Assembly: GCA_950022295.1 (NCBI GenBank)
Contig: OX465598.1
Coordinates: 1,302,001-1,366,000, forward strand
DNA length: 64,000 nt
Reading direction: 5' to 3'
From: Bromus sterilis
Lineage: Eukaryota > Streptophyta > Magnoliopsida > Poales > Poaceae
Below the pieces are notes generated by a model. That model did no database searches. It was not told the origin of the DNA and was given only the letters and a program-made list of their open reading frames with translations. Shown one piece after another: positions 51,291 through 63,775 of the stretch. The first letter of the stretch is position 1, and each line of letters begins with the position of its first letter. The translations under genes were made by a program, and so were the position numbers.

Positions 51291-54200
51291 CAACCCTCGC
51301 AGTTTAGGCCGATTCTGGCCTGTTTCATGGGCTATTAATCACAGTTATATGGGCTATTCATCACCGTTTTGGGTCCCCGGAGTGATTTCCACCATTGACG
51401 AACCCAGGGTGCATTTACGTGACGGTTATCAACACTCGCAGTTTTGGCCGATTCTGGCCGTTTTCATGGGTTATTAATCACAGTTATATGGGCTATTAAT
51501 CACCGTTTTGGGTCCCCGGAGTGATTTCCACCACTAATGAACCCTAGGGTGCATTTACGTGACGGTCATCAACCCTCGCACTTTTGGCCAATTCTGGCCT
51601 GTTTCATGGGCTATTAATCACAGTTATATGGGCTATTCATCACCGTTTTGGGTCCCCGGAGTGATTTCCACCATTGACGAACCCCAGGGTGCATTTACGT
51701 GACGGTCATCAACCCTCGCACTTTTGGCCGATTCTGGCCTGTTTCATTGGCTATTAATCACAGTTACATGGGCAATTAATCACCGTTTTGGGTCCCCGGA
51801 GTGATTTCCACCATTGACGAACCCTAGGGTGCATTTACGTGACGGTCATCAACCCTCGCACTTTTGGCCGATTCTGGCCTGTTTCATGGGCTACTAATCA
51901 TAGTTACATGGGCTATTAATCACCGTTTTGGGTCCCCGGAGTGATTTCCACCATTGATGAACCCAGGGTGCATTTACGTGACGGTTATCAACCCTCGCAC
52001 TTGTTGCCGATTCTGGCCTGTTTCATGGGTTATTAATAACAGTTATATGGGCTATTGATCACCGTTTTGGGTCCCCGGAGTGATTTCCACCATTGACAAA
52101 CCCTAGGGTGCATTTACGTGACGGTCATCAACCCTCGCACTTTTGGCCGATTCTGGCCTGTTTCATGGGCTATTAATCACAGTTATATGGGCTATTCATC
52201 ACCGTTTTGGGTCCCCGGAGTGATTTCCACCATTGACGAACCCCAGGGTGCATTTACGTGACGGTCATCAACCCTCGCACTTTTGGCCGATTCTGGCCTG
52301 TTTCATGGGCTATTAATCACAGTTACATGGGCAATTAATCACCGTTTTGGGTCCCCGGAGTGATTTCCACCACTAATGAACCCCAGGGTGCATTTACGTG
52401 ACGGTCATCAACCCTCGCACTTTTGGCCGATTCTGGCCTGTTTCATGGGCTATTAATCACAGTTATATGGGCTATTGATCACCGTTTTGGGTCCCCGGAG
52501 TGATTTCCACCATTGACAAACCCTAGGGTGCATTTACGTGACGGTCATCAACCCTCGCAGTTTAGGCCGATTCTGGCCTGTTTCATGGGCTATTAATCAC
52601 AGTTATATGGGCTATTCATCACCGTTTTGGGTCCCCGGAGTGATTTCCACCATTGACGAACCCAGGGTGCATTTACGTGACGGTTATCAACACTCGCAGT
52701 CTTGGCCGATTCTGGCCGTTTTCATGGGTTATTAATCACAGTTATATGGGCTATTAATCACCGTTTTGGGTCCCCGGAGTGATTTCCACCACTAATGAAC
52801 CCTAGGGTGCATTTACGTGACGGTCATCAACCCTCGCACTTTTGGCCAATTCTGGCCTGTTTCATGGGCTATTAATCACAGTTATATGGGCTATTCATCA
52901 CCGTTTTGGGTCCCCGGAGTGATTTCCACCATTGACGAACCCCAGGGTGCATTTACGTGACGGTCATCAACCCTCGCACTTTTGGCCGATTCTGGCCTGT
53001 TTCATTGGCTATTAATCACAGTTACATGGGCAATTAATCACCGTTTTGGGTCCCCGGAGTGATTTCCACCATTGACGAACCCTAGGGTGCATTTACGTGA
53101 CGGTCATCAACCCTCGCACTTTTGGCCGATTCTGGCCTGTTTCATGGGCTACTAATCATAGTTACATGGGCTATTAATCACCGTTTTGTGTCCCCGGAGT
53201 GATTTCCACCATTGATGAACCCAGGGTGCATTTACGTGACGGTTATCAACCCTCGCACTTGTTGCCGATTCTGGCCTGTTTCATGGGTTATTAATAACAG
53301 TTATATGGGCTATTGATCACCGTTTTGGGTCCCCGGAGTGATTTCCACCATTGACAAACCCTAGGGTGCATTTACGTGACGGTCATCAACCCTCGCACTT
53401 TTGGCCGATTCTGGCCTGTTTCATGGGCTATTAATCACAGTTATATGGGCTATTCATCACCGTTTTGGGTCCCCGGAGTGATTTCCACCATTGATGAACC
53501 CCAGGGTGCATTTACGTGACGGTCATCAACCCTCGCACTTTTGGCCGATTCTGGCCTGTTTCATGGGCTATTAATCACAGTTACATGGGCAATTAATCAC
53601 CGTTTTGGGTCCCCGGAGTGATTTCCACCACTAATGAACCCCAGGGTGCATTTACGTGACGGTCATCAACCCTCGCACTTTTGGCCGATTCTGGCCTGTT
53701 TCATGGGCTATTAATCACAGTTATATGGGCTATTGATCACCGTTTTGGGTCCCCGGAGTGATTTCCACCATTGACAAACCCTAGGGTGCATTTACGTGAC
53801 GGTCATCAACCCTCGCAGTTTAGGCCGATTCTGGCCTGTTTCATGGGCTATTAATCACAGTTATATGGGCTATTCATCACCGTTTTGGGTCCCCGGAGTG
53901 ATTTCCACCATTGACGAACCCAGGGTGCATTTACGTGACGGTTATCAACACTCGCAGTCTTGGCCGATTCTGGCCGTTTTCATGGGTTATTAATCACAGT
54001 TATATGGGCTATTAATCACCGTTTTGGGTCCCCGGAGTGATTTCCACCACTAATGAACCCTAGGGTGCATTTACGTGACGGTCATCAACCCTCGCACTTT
54101 TGGCCAATTCTGGCCTGTTTCATGGGCTATTAATCACAGTTATATGGGCTATTCATCACCGTTTTGGGTCCCCGGAGTGATTTCCACCATTGACGAACCC

Positions 54201-54880
54201 CAGGGTGCATTTACGTGACGGTCATCAACCCTCGCACTTTTGGCCGATTCTGGCCTGTTTCATTGGCTATTAATCACAGTTACATGGGCAATTAATCACC
54301 GTTTTGGGTCCCCGGAGTGATTTCCACCATTGACGAACCCTAGGGTGCATTTACGTGACGGTCATCAACCCTCGCACTTTTGGCCGATTCTGGCCTGTTT
54401 CATGGGCTACTAATCATAGTTACATGGGCTATTAATCACCGTTTTGGGTCCCCGGAGTGATTTCCACCATTGATGAACCCAGGGTGCATTTACGTGACGG
54501 TTATCAACCCTCGCACTTGTTGCCGATTCTGGCCTGTTTCATGGGTTATTAATAACAGTTATATGGGCTATTGATCACCGTTTTGGGTCCCCGGAGTGAT
54601 TTCCACCATTGACAAACCCTAGGGTGCATTTACGTGACGGTCATCAACCCTCGCACTTTTGGCCGATTCTGGCCTGTTTCATGGGCTATTAATCACAGTT
54701 ATATGGGCTATTCATCACCGTTTTGGGTCCCCGGAGTGATTTCCACCATTGACGAACCCCAGGGTGCATTTACGTGACGGTCATCAACCCTCGCACTTTT
54801 GGCCGATTCTGGCCTGTTTCATGGGCTATTAATCACAGTTACATGGGCAATTAATCACCGTTTTGGGTCCCCGGAGTGAT
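51240..54880. repeat. 9-monomer higher-order repeat (1258 bp), about 2.9 copies
   Basis: ATTGACAAAC monomers occur at 51254, 52512 and 53770, and at 52092, 53350 and 54608, each series spaced exactly 1258 bp. A read-through frame recurs at 51280, 52538 and 53796 with nearly the same translation. Within the unit the two marked monomers are 838 and 420 bp apart. The hybrid monomer ACTAATGAACCCCAGG occurs near 52371 and 53630. This is the most regular HOR in the window. It ends where ACTAATGAACCCC is replaced by a CCCAGGG monomer near 54886. Confidence 0.9.
52351..52490 (+). repeat. Composite monomer of the 9-mer unit
   Basis: This monomer combines ACTAATGAAC, elsewhere followed by CCTAGGG, with CCCCAGGG and an ATTGATCACC tail. 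That joins features of three monomer classes. Its counterpart lies 1258 bp downstream near 53609-53748. It is absent from the flanking 4.3-kb segments, so it is a private marker of the 9-mer amplification and may mark its founding exchange. Confidence 0.7.
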
Positions 54881-57800
54881 TTCCACCATTGACGAACCCA
54901 GGGTGCATTTACGTGACGGTCATCAACCCTCGCACTTTTGGCCGATTCTGGCCTGTTTCATGGGCTATTAATCACAGTTACATGGGCAATTAATCACCGT
55001 TTTGGGTCCCCGGAGTGATTTACACCATTGACGAACCCTAGGGTGCATTTACGTGACGGTCATCAACCCTCGCACTTTTGGCCGATTCTGGCCTGTTTCA
55101 TGGGCTACTAATCACAGTTACATCGGCTATTAATCACCGTTTTGGGTCCCCGGAGTGATTTCCACCATTGACGAACCCTAGGGTGCATTTACGTGACGGT
55201 CATCAACCCTCACACTTTTGGCCGATTCTGGCCTGTTTCATGGGCTACTAATCACAGTTACATGGGCTATTAATCACCGTTTTGGGTACCCGGAGTGATT
55301 TCCACCATTGACGAACCCAGGGTGCATTTACGTGACGGTTATCAACACTCGCAGTTTTGGCCGATTCTGGCCATTTTCATGGGTTATTAATAACAGTTAT
55401 ATGGGCTATTAATCACCGTTTTGGGTCCCCGGAGTGATTTCCACCATTGACGAACCCCAGGGTGCATTTACGTGACGGTCATCAACCCTCGCACTTTTGG
55501 CCGATTCTGGCCTGTTTCATGGGCTATTAATCACAGTTATATGGGCTATAAATCACCGTTTTGGGTCCCCGGAGTGATTTCCACCATTGACGAACCCTAG
55601 GGTGCATTTACGTGACGGTCATCAACCCTCGCACTTTTGGCCGATTCTGGCCTGTTTCATTGGCTATTAATCACAGTTACATGGGCAATTAATCATCGTT
55701 TTGGGTCCCCGGAGTGATTTCCACCATTGACGAACCCCAGGGTGCATTTACGTGACGGTCATCAACCCTCGCACTTTTGGCCGATTCTGGCATGTTTCAT
55801 GGGCTATTAATCACAGTTACATGGGCAATTAATCACCGTTTTGGGTCCCCGGAGTGATTTCCACCATTGACGAACCCTAGGGTGCATTTACGTGACGGTC
55901 ATCAACCCTCGCACTTTTGGACGATTCTGGCCTGTTTCATGGGCTATTAATCACAGTTATATGGAATATTCATCACCGTTTTGGGTCCCCGGAGTGATTT
56001 CCACCATTGACGAACCCCAGGGTGCATTTACGTGACGGTCATCAACCCTCGCACTTTTGGCCGATTCTGGCTTGTTTCATGGGCTATTAATCACAGTTAC
56101 ATGGGCAATTAATCACCGTTTTGGGTCCCCGGAGTGATTTCCACCATTGACGAACCCAGGGTGCATTTACGTGACGGTCATCAACCCTCACACTTTTGGC
56201 CGATTCTGGCCTCTTTCATGGGCTATTAATCACAGTTACATGGGCAATTAATCACCGTTTTGGGTCCCCGGAGTGATTTCCACCATTGACGAACCCTAGG
56301 GTGCATTTACGTGACGGTCATCAACCCTCGCACTTTTGGCCGATTCTGGCCTGTTTCATGGGCTATTAATCACAGTTATATGGAATATTCATCACCGTTT
56401 TGGGTCCCCGGAGTGATTTCCACCATTGACGAACCCCAGGGTGCATTTACGTGACGGTCATCAACCCTCGCACTTTTGGCCGATTCTGGCTTGTTTCATG
56501 GGCTATTAATCACAGTTACATGGGCAATTAATCACCGTTTTGGGTCCCCGGAGTGATTTCCACCATTGACGAACCCAGGGTGCATTTACGTGACGGTCAT
56601 CAACCCTCGCACTTTTGGCCGATTCTGGCCTGTTTCATGGGCTATTAATCACAGTTACATGGGCAATTAATCACCGTTTTGGGTCCCCGGAGTGATTTCC
56701 ACCATTCACGAACCCTAGGGTGCATTTACGTGACGGTCATCAACCCTCGCACTTTTGGCCGATTCTGGCCTGTTTCATGGGCTACTAATCACAGTTACAT
56801 GGGCTATTAATCACCGTTTTGGGTCCCCGGAGTGATTTCCACCATTGACGAACCCTAGGGTGCATTTACGTGACGGTCATCAACCCTCGCACTTTTGGCC
56901 GATTCTGGCCTGTTTCATGGGCTACTAATCACAGTTACATGGGCTATTAATCACCGTTTTGGGTACCCGGAGTGATTTCCACCATTGACGAACCCAGGGT
57001 GCATTTACGTGACGGTTATCAACACTCGCAGTTTTGGCCGATTCTGGCCATTTTCATGGGTTATTAATAACAGTTATATGGGCTATTAATCACCGTTTTG
57101 GGTCCCCGGAGTGATTTCCACCATTGACGAACCCCAGGGTGCATTTACGTGACGGTCATCAACCCTCGCACTTTTGGCCGATTCTGGCCTGTTTCATGGG
57201 CTACTAATCACAGTTATATGGGCTATTCATCACCGTTTTGGGTCCCCGGAGTGATTTCCACCATTGACGAACCCCAGGGTGCATTTACGTGACGGTCATC
57301 AACCCTCGCACTTTTGGCCGATTCTGGCCTGTTTCATGGGCTATTAATCACAGTTAGATGGGCAATTAATCACCGTTTTGGGTCCCCGGAGTGATTTCCA
57401 CCATTAACGAACCCCAGGGTGCATTTACGTGACGGTCATCAACCCTCGCACTTTTGGCCGATTCTGTCCTGTTTCATGGGCTATTAATCACAGTTACATG
57501 GGCAATTAATCACCGTTTTTGGTCCCCGGAGTGATTTCCACCATTGACGAACCCAGGGTGCATTTACGTGACGGTTATCAACACTCGCAGTCTTGGCCGA
57601 TTCTGGCCGTTTTCATGGGTTATTAATCACAGTTATATGGGCTATTAATCACCGTTTTGGGTCCCCGGAGTGATTTCCACCACTAATGAACCCTAGGGTG
57701 CATTTACGTGACGGTCATCAACCCTCGCACTTTTGGCCAATTCTGGCCTGTTTCATGGGCTATTAATCACAGTTATATGGGCTATTCATCACCGTTTTGG

Positions 57801-58975
57801 GTCCCCGGAGTGATTTCCACCATTGACGAACCCCAGGGTGCATTTACGTGACGGTCATCAACCCTCGCACTTTTGGCCGATTCTGGCCTGTTTCATTGGC
57901 TATTAATCACAGTTACATGGGCAATTAATCATCGTTTTGGGTCCCCGGAGTGATTTCCACCATTGACGAACCCCAGGGTGCATTTACGTGACGGTCATCA
58001 ACCCTCGCACTTTTGGCCGATTCTGGCCTGTTTCATGGGCTATTAATCACAGTTACATGGGCAATTAATCACCGTTTTAGGTCCCCGGAGTGATTTCCAC
58101 CATTGACGAACCCAGGGTGCATTTACGTGACGGTCATCAACCCTCGCAGTTTAGGCCGATTCTGGCCTGTTTCATGGGCTATTAATCACAGTTATATGGG
58201 CTATTCATCACCGTTTTGGGTCCCCGGAGTGATTTCCACCATTGACGAACCCCAGGGTGCATTTACGTGACGGTCATCAACCCTCGCACTTTTGGCCGAT
58301 TCTGGCCTGTTTCATGGGCTATTAATCACAGTTATATGGGCTATTCATCACCGTTTTGGGTCCCCGGAGTGATTTCCACCATTGACGAACCCCAGGGTGC
58401 ATTTACGTGACGGTCATCAACCCTCGCACTTTTGGCCGATTCTGGCCTGTTTCATGGGCTATTAATCACAGTTACATGGGCAATTAATCACCGTTTTGGG
58501 TCCCCGGAGTGATTTCCACCATTGACGAACCCAGGGTGCATTTACGTGACGGTCATCAACCCTCGCACTTTTGGCCGATTCTGGCCTGTTTCATGGGCTA
58601 TTAATCACAGTTACATGGGCAATTAATCACCGTTTTGGGTCCCCGGAGTGATTTCCACCATTGACGAACCCTAGGGTGCATTTACGTGACGGTCATCAAC
58701 CCTCGCACTTTTGGCCGATTCTGGCCTGTTTCATGGGCTACTAATCATAGTTACATGGGCTATTAATCACCGTTTTGGGTCCCCGGAGTGATTTCCACCA
58801 TTGATGAACCCAGGGTGCATTTACGTGACGGTTATCAACCCTCGCACTTGTTGCCGATTCTGGCCTGTTTCATGGGTTATTAATAACAGTTATATGGGCT
58901 ATTGATCACCGTTTTGGGTCCCCGGAGTGATTTCCACCATTGACAAACCCTAGGGTGCATTTACGTGACGGTCAT
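54635..58975. repeat. 4.3-kb segment, copy 2 (partner at offset 7685)
   Basis: This is the second copy of the segment at 46950-51290. Private changes include TGGACGATTC near 55920, CTCACAC near 56168 and CCTCTTTC near 56211. Copy 1 in turn has ATTCACGAAC near 48600 where this copy has ATTGACGAAC. The right edge is where CACTTTTGGCC (about 58985) faces CAGTTTAGGCC (about 51300). Confidence 0.8.
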
Positions 58976-60565
58976 CAACCCTCGCACTTTTGGCCGATTC
59001 TGGCCTGTTTCATGGGCTACTAATCACATATACATGGGCTATTAATCACCGTTTTGGGTCCCCGGAGTGATTTCCACCATTGATGAACCCAGGGTGCATT
59101 TACGTGACGGTTATCAACACTCGCAGTTTTGGCCGATTCTGGCCATTTTCATGGGTTATTAATAACAGTTATATGGGCTATTAATCACCGTTTTGGGTCC
59201 CCGGAGTGATTTCCACCACTGACGAACCCTAGGGTGCATTTACGTGACGGTCATCAACCCTCGCACTTTTGGCCGATTCTGGCCTGTTTCATGGGCTATT
59301 AATCACAGTTATATGGGCTATTAATCACCGTTTTGGGTCCCCGGAGTGATTTCCACCATTGACGAACCCCAGGGTGCATTTACGTGACGGTCATCAACCC
59401 TCGCACTTTTGGCCGATTCTGGCCTGTTTCATGGGCTATTAATCACAGTTACATAGGCAATTAATCACCGTTTTGGGTCCTCGGAGTGATTTCCACCATT
59501 GACGAACCCAGGGTGCATTTACGTGACGGTTATCAACACTCGCAGTTTTGGCCGATTCTGGCCATTTTCATGGGTTATTAATAACAGTTATATGGGCTAT
59601 TAATCACAGTTTTGGGTCCCCGGAGTGATTTACACCACTGACGAACCCTAGGGTGCATTTACGTGACGGTCATCAACCCTCGCACTTTTGACGGATTCTG
59701 GCCTGTTTCATGGGCTATTAATCACAGTTAGATGGGCAATTAATCACCGTTTTGGATCCCCGGAGTGATTTCCACCATTGACGAACCCCAGGGTGCATAT
59801 ACGTGACGGTCATCAACCCTCGCACTTTTGGCCGATTCTGGCCTGTTTCATGGGCTATTAATCACAGTTACATGGGCAATTAATCACCGTTTTTGGTCCC
59901 CGGAGTGATTTCCACCATTGACGAACCCAGGGTGCATTTACGTGACGGTTATCAACACTCGCAGTATTGGCCGATTCTGGCCATTTTCATGGGTTATTAA
60001 TCACAGTTATATGGGCTATTAATCACCGTTTTGGGTCCCCGGAGTGATTTCCACCACTAATGAACCCTAGGGTGCATTTACGTGACGGTCATCAACCCTC
60101 GCACTTTTGGCCAATTCTGGCTTGTTTCATGGTCTATTAATCACAGTTATATGGGCTATTCATCACCGTTTTGGGTCCCCGGAGTGATTTCCACCATTGA
60201 CGAACCCCAGGGTGCATTTACGTGACGGTCATCAACCCTCGCACTTTTGGCCGATTCTGGCCTGTTTCATTGGCTATTAATCACAGTTACATGCGCAATT
60301 AATCATCGCTTTGGGTCCCCGGAGTGATTTCCACCATTGACGAACCCGAGGGTGCATTTACGTGACGGTCATCAACCCTCGCACTTTTGGCCGATTCTGG
60401 CCTGTTTCATGGGCTATTAATCACAGTTACATGGGCAATTAATCACCGTTTGAGGTCCCCGGAGTGATTTCCACCATTGACGAACCCAGGGTGCATTTAC
60501 GTGACGGTCATCAACCCTCGCAGTTTAGGCCGATTCTGGCCTGTTTCATGGGCTATTAATCACAG
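57700..60565. repeat. 23-monomer segment, copy 1 (offset 3211)
   Basis: Monomer order is reproduced 3211 bp downstream. Markers are TCATTGGC (57893 and 61104), CAGTTTAGG (58147 and 61358), ATTGACAAAC (58939 and 62150), ATTGATGAAC (59079 and 62290), ACTAATGAAC (60056 and 63267) and ATGCGCAATT (60291 and 63502). The part near 59200-59760 holds monomer types otherwise typical of domain A: ACATAGGC, ATCACAGTTTTGG, GATTTACACC and TTTTGGATCC. Confidence 0.75.
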
Positions 60566-60909
60566 TTATATGGGCAATTAATCACCGTTTTGGGTCCCCG
60601 GAGTGATTTCCACCATTGACGAACCCAGGGTGCATTTACGTGACGGTCATCAACCCTCGCACTTTTGGCCGATTCTGGCCTGTTTCATGGGCTATTAATC
60701 ACAGTTACATGGGCAATTAATCACCGTTTTGGGTCCCCGGAGTGATTTCCACCATTGACGAACCCAGGGTGCATTTACGTGACGGTCATCAACCCTCGCA
60801 CTTTTGGCCGATTCTGGCCTGTTTCATGGGCTATTAATCACAGTTACATGGGCAATTAATCACCGTTTTGGGTCCCCGGAGTGATTTCCACCATTGACGA
60901 ACCCTAGGG

Positions 60910-63775
60910 TGCATTTACGTGACGGTCATCAACCCTCGCACTTTTGGCCGATTCTGGCCTGTTTCATGGGCTATTAATCACAGTTATATGGGCTATTCAT
61001 CACCGTTTTGGGTCCCCGGAGTGATTTCCACCATTGACGAACCCCAGGGTGCATTTACGTGACGGTCATCAACCCTCGCACTTTTGGCCGATTCTGGCCT
61101 GTTTCATTGGCTATTAATCACAGTTACATGCGCAATTAATCATCGCTTTGGGTCCCCGGAGTGATTTCCACCATTGACGAACCCCAGGGTGCATTTACGT
61201 GACGGTCATCAACCCTCGCACTTTTGGCCGATTCTGGCCTGTTTCATGGGCTATTAATCACAGTTACATGGGCAATTAATCACCGTTTGAGGTCCCCGGA
61301 GTGATTTCCACCATTGACGAACCCAGGGTGCATTTACGTGACGGTCATCAACCCTCGCAGTTTAGGCCGATTCTGGCCTGTTTCATGGGCTATTAATCAC
61401 AGTTATATGGGCTATTCATCACCGTTTTGGGTCCCCGGAGTGATTTCCACCATTGACGAACCCCAGGGTGCATTTACGTGACGGTCATCAACCCTCGCAC
61501 TTTTGGCCGATTCTGGCCTGTTTCATGGGCTATTAATCACAGTTATATGGGCTATTCATCACCGTTTTGGGTCCCCGGAGTGATTTCCACCATTGACGAA
61601 CCCCAGGGTGCATTTACGTGACGGTCATCAACCCTCGCACTTTTGGCCGATTCTGGCCTGTTTCATGGGCTATTAATCACAGTTACATGGGCAATTAATC
61701 ACCGTTTTGGGTCCCCGGAGTGATTTCCACCATTGACGAACCCAGGGTGCATTTACGTGACGGTCATCAACCCTCGCACTTTTGGCCGATTCTGGCCTGT
61801 TTCATGGGCTATTAATCACAGTTACATGGGCAATTAATCACCGTTTTGGGTCCCCGGAGTGATTTCCACCATTGACGAACCCTAGGGTGCATTTACGTGA
61901 CGGTCATCAACCCTCGCACTTTTGGCCGATTCTGGCCTGTTTCATGGGCTACTAATCACAGTTACATGGGCTATTAATCACCGTTTTGGGTCCCCGGAGT
62001 GATTTCCACCATTGATGAACCCAGGGTGCATTTACGTGACGGTTATCAACCCTCGCACTTGTTGCCGATTCTGGCCTGTTTCATGGGTTATTAATAACAG
62101 TTATATGGGCTATTGATCACCGTTTTGGGTCCCCGGAGTGATTTCCACCATTGACAAACCCTAGGGTGCATTTACGTGACGGTCATCAACCCTCGCACTT
62201 TTGGCCGATTCTGGCCTGTTTCATGGGCTACTAATCACATATACATGGGCTATTAATCACCGTTTTGGGTCCCCGGAGTGATTTCCACCATTGATGAACC
62301 CAGGGTGCATTTACGTGACGGTTATCAACACTCGCAGTTTTGGCCGATTCTGGCCATTTTCATGGGTTATTAATAACAGTTATATGGGCTATTAATCACC
62401 GTTTTGGGTCCCCGGAGTGATTTCCACCACTGACGAACCCTAGGGTGCATTTACGTGACGGTCATCAACCCTCGCACTTTTGGCCGATTCTGGCCTGTTT
62501 CATGGGCTATTAATCACAGTTATATGGGCTATTAATCACCGTTTTGGGTCCCCGGAGTGATTTCCACCATTGACGAACCCCAGGGTGTATTTACGTGACG
62601 GTCATCAACCCTCGCACTTTTGGCCGATTCTGGCCTGTTTCATGGGCTATTAATCACAGTTACATAGGCAATTAATCACCGTTTTGGGTCCCCGGAGTGA
62701 TTTCCACCATTGACGAACCCAGGGTGCATTTACGTGACGGTTATCAACACTCGCAGTTTTGGCCGATTCTGGCCATTTTCATGGGTTATTAATAACAGTT
62801 ATATGGGCTATTAATCACAGTTTTGGGTCCCCGGAGTGATTTACACCACTGACGAACCCTAGGGTGCATTTACGTGACGGTCATCAACCCTCGCACTTTT
62901 GGCCGATTCTGGCCTGTTTCATGGGCTATTAATCACAGTTAGATGGGCAATTAATCACCGTTTTGGGTCCCCGGAGTGATTTCCACCATTGACGAACCCC
63001 AGGGTGCATTTACGTGACGGTCATCAACCCTCGCACTTTTGGCCGATTCTGGCCTGTTTCATGGGCTATTAATCACAGTTACATGGGCAATTAATCACCG
63101 TTTTTGGTCCCCGGAGTGATTTCCACCATTGACGAACCCAGGGTGCATTTACGTGACGGTTATCAACACTCGCAGTCTTGGCCGATTCTGGCCATTTTCA
63201 TGGGTTATTAATCACAGTTATATGGGCTATTAATCACCGTTTTGGGTCCCCGGAGTGATTTCCACCACTAATGAACCCTAGGGTGCATTTACGTGACGGT
63301 CATCAACCCACGCACTTTTGGCCAATTCTGGCCTGTTTCATGGGCTATTAATCACAGTTATATGGGCTATTCATCACCGTTTTGGGTCCCCGGAGTGATT
63401 TCCACCATTGACGAACCCCAGGGTGCATTTACGTGACGGTCATCAACCCTCGCACTTTTGGCCGATTCTGGCCTGTTTCATTGGCTATTAATCACAGTTA
63501 CATGCGCAATTAATCATCGCTTTGGGTCCCCGGAGTGATTTCCACCATTGACGAACCCCAGGGTGCATTTACGTGACGGTCATCAACCCTCGCACTTTTG
63601 GCCGATTCTGGCCTGTTTCATGGGCTATTAATCACAGTTACATGGGCAATTAATCACCGTTTTAGGTCCCCGGAGTGATTTCCACCATTGACGAACCCAG
63701 GGTGCATTTACGTGACGGTCATCAACCCTCGCAGTTTTGGCCGATTCTGGCCTGTTTCATGGGCTATTAATCACA
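60910..63775. repeat. 23-monomer segment, copy 2 (offset 3211)
   Basis: This is the partner of 57700-60565. It carries the ATGCGCAATT and CATCGCTTTGGG monomer again near 63502. A nearby extra copy of that monomer at 61128 is 837 bp (6 monomers) after the one at 60291. The match weakens after about 63780, where a GGCTATTC tail replaces the partner's GGCAATT. Confidence 0.75.
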
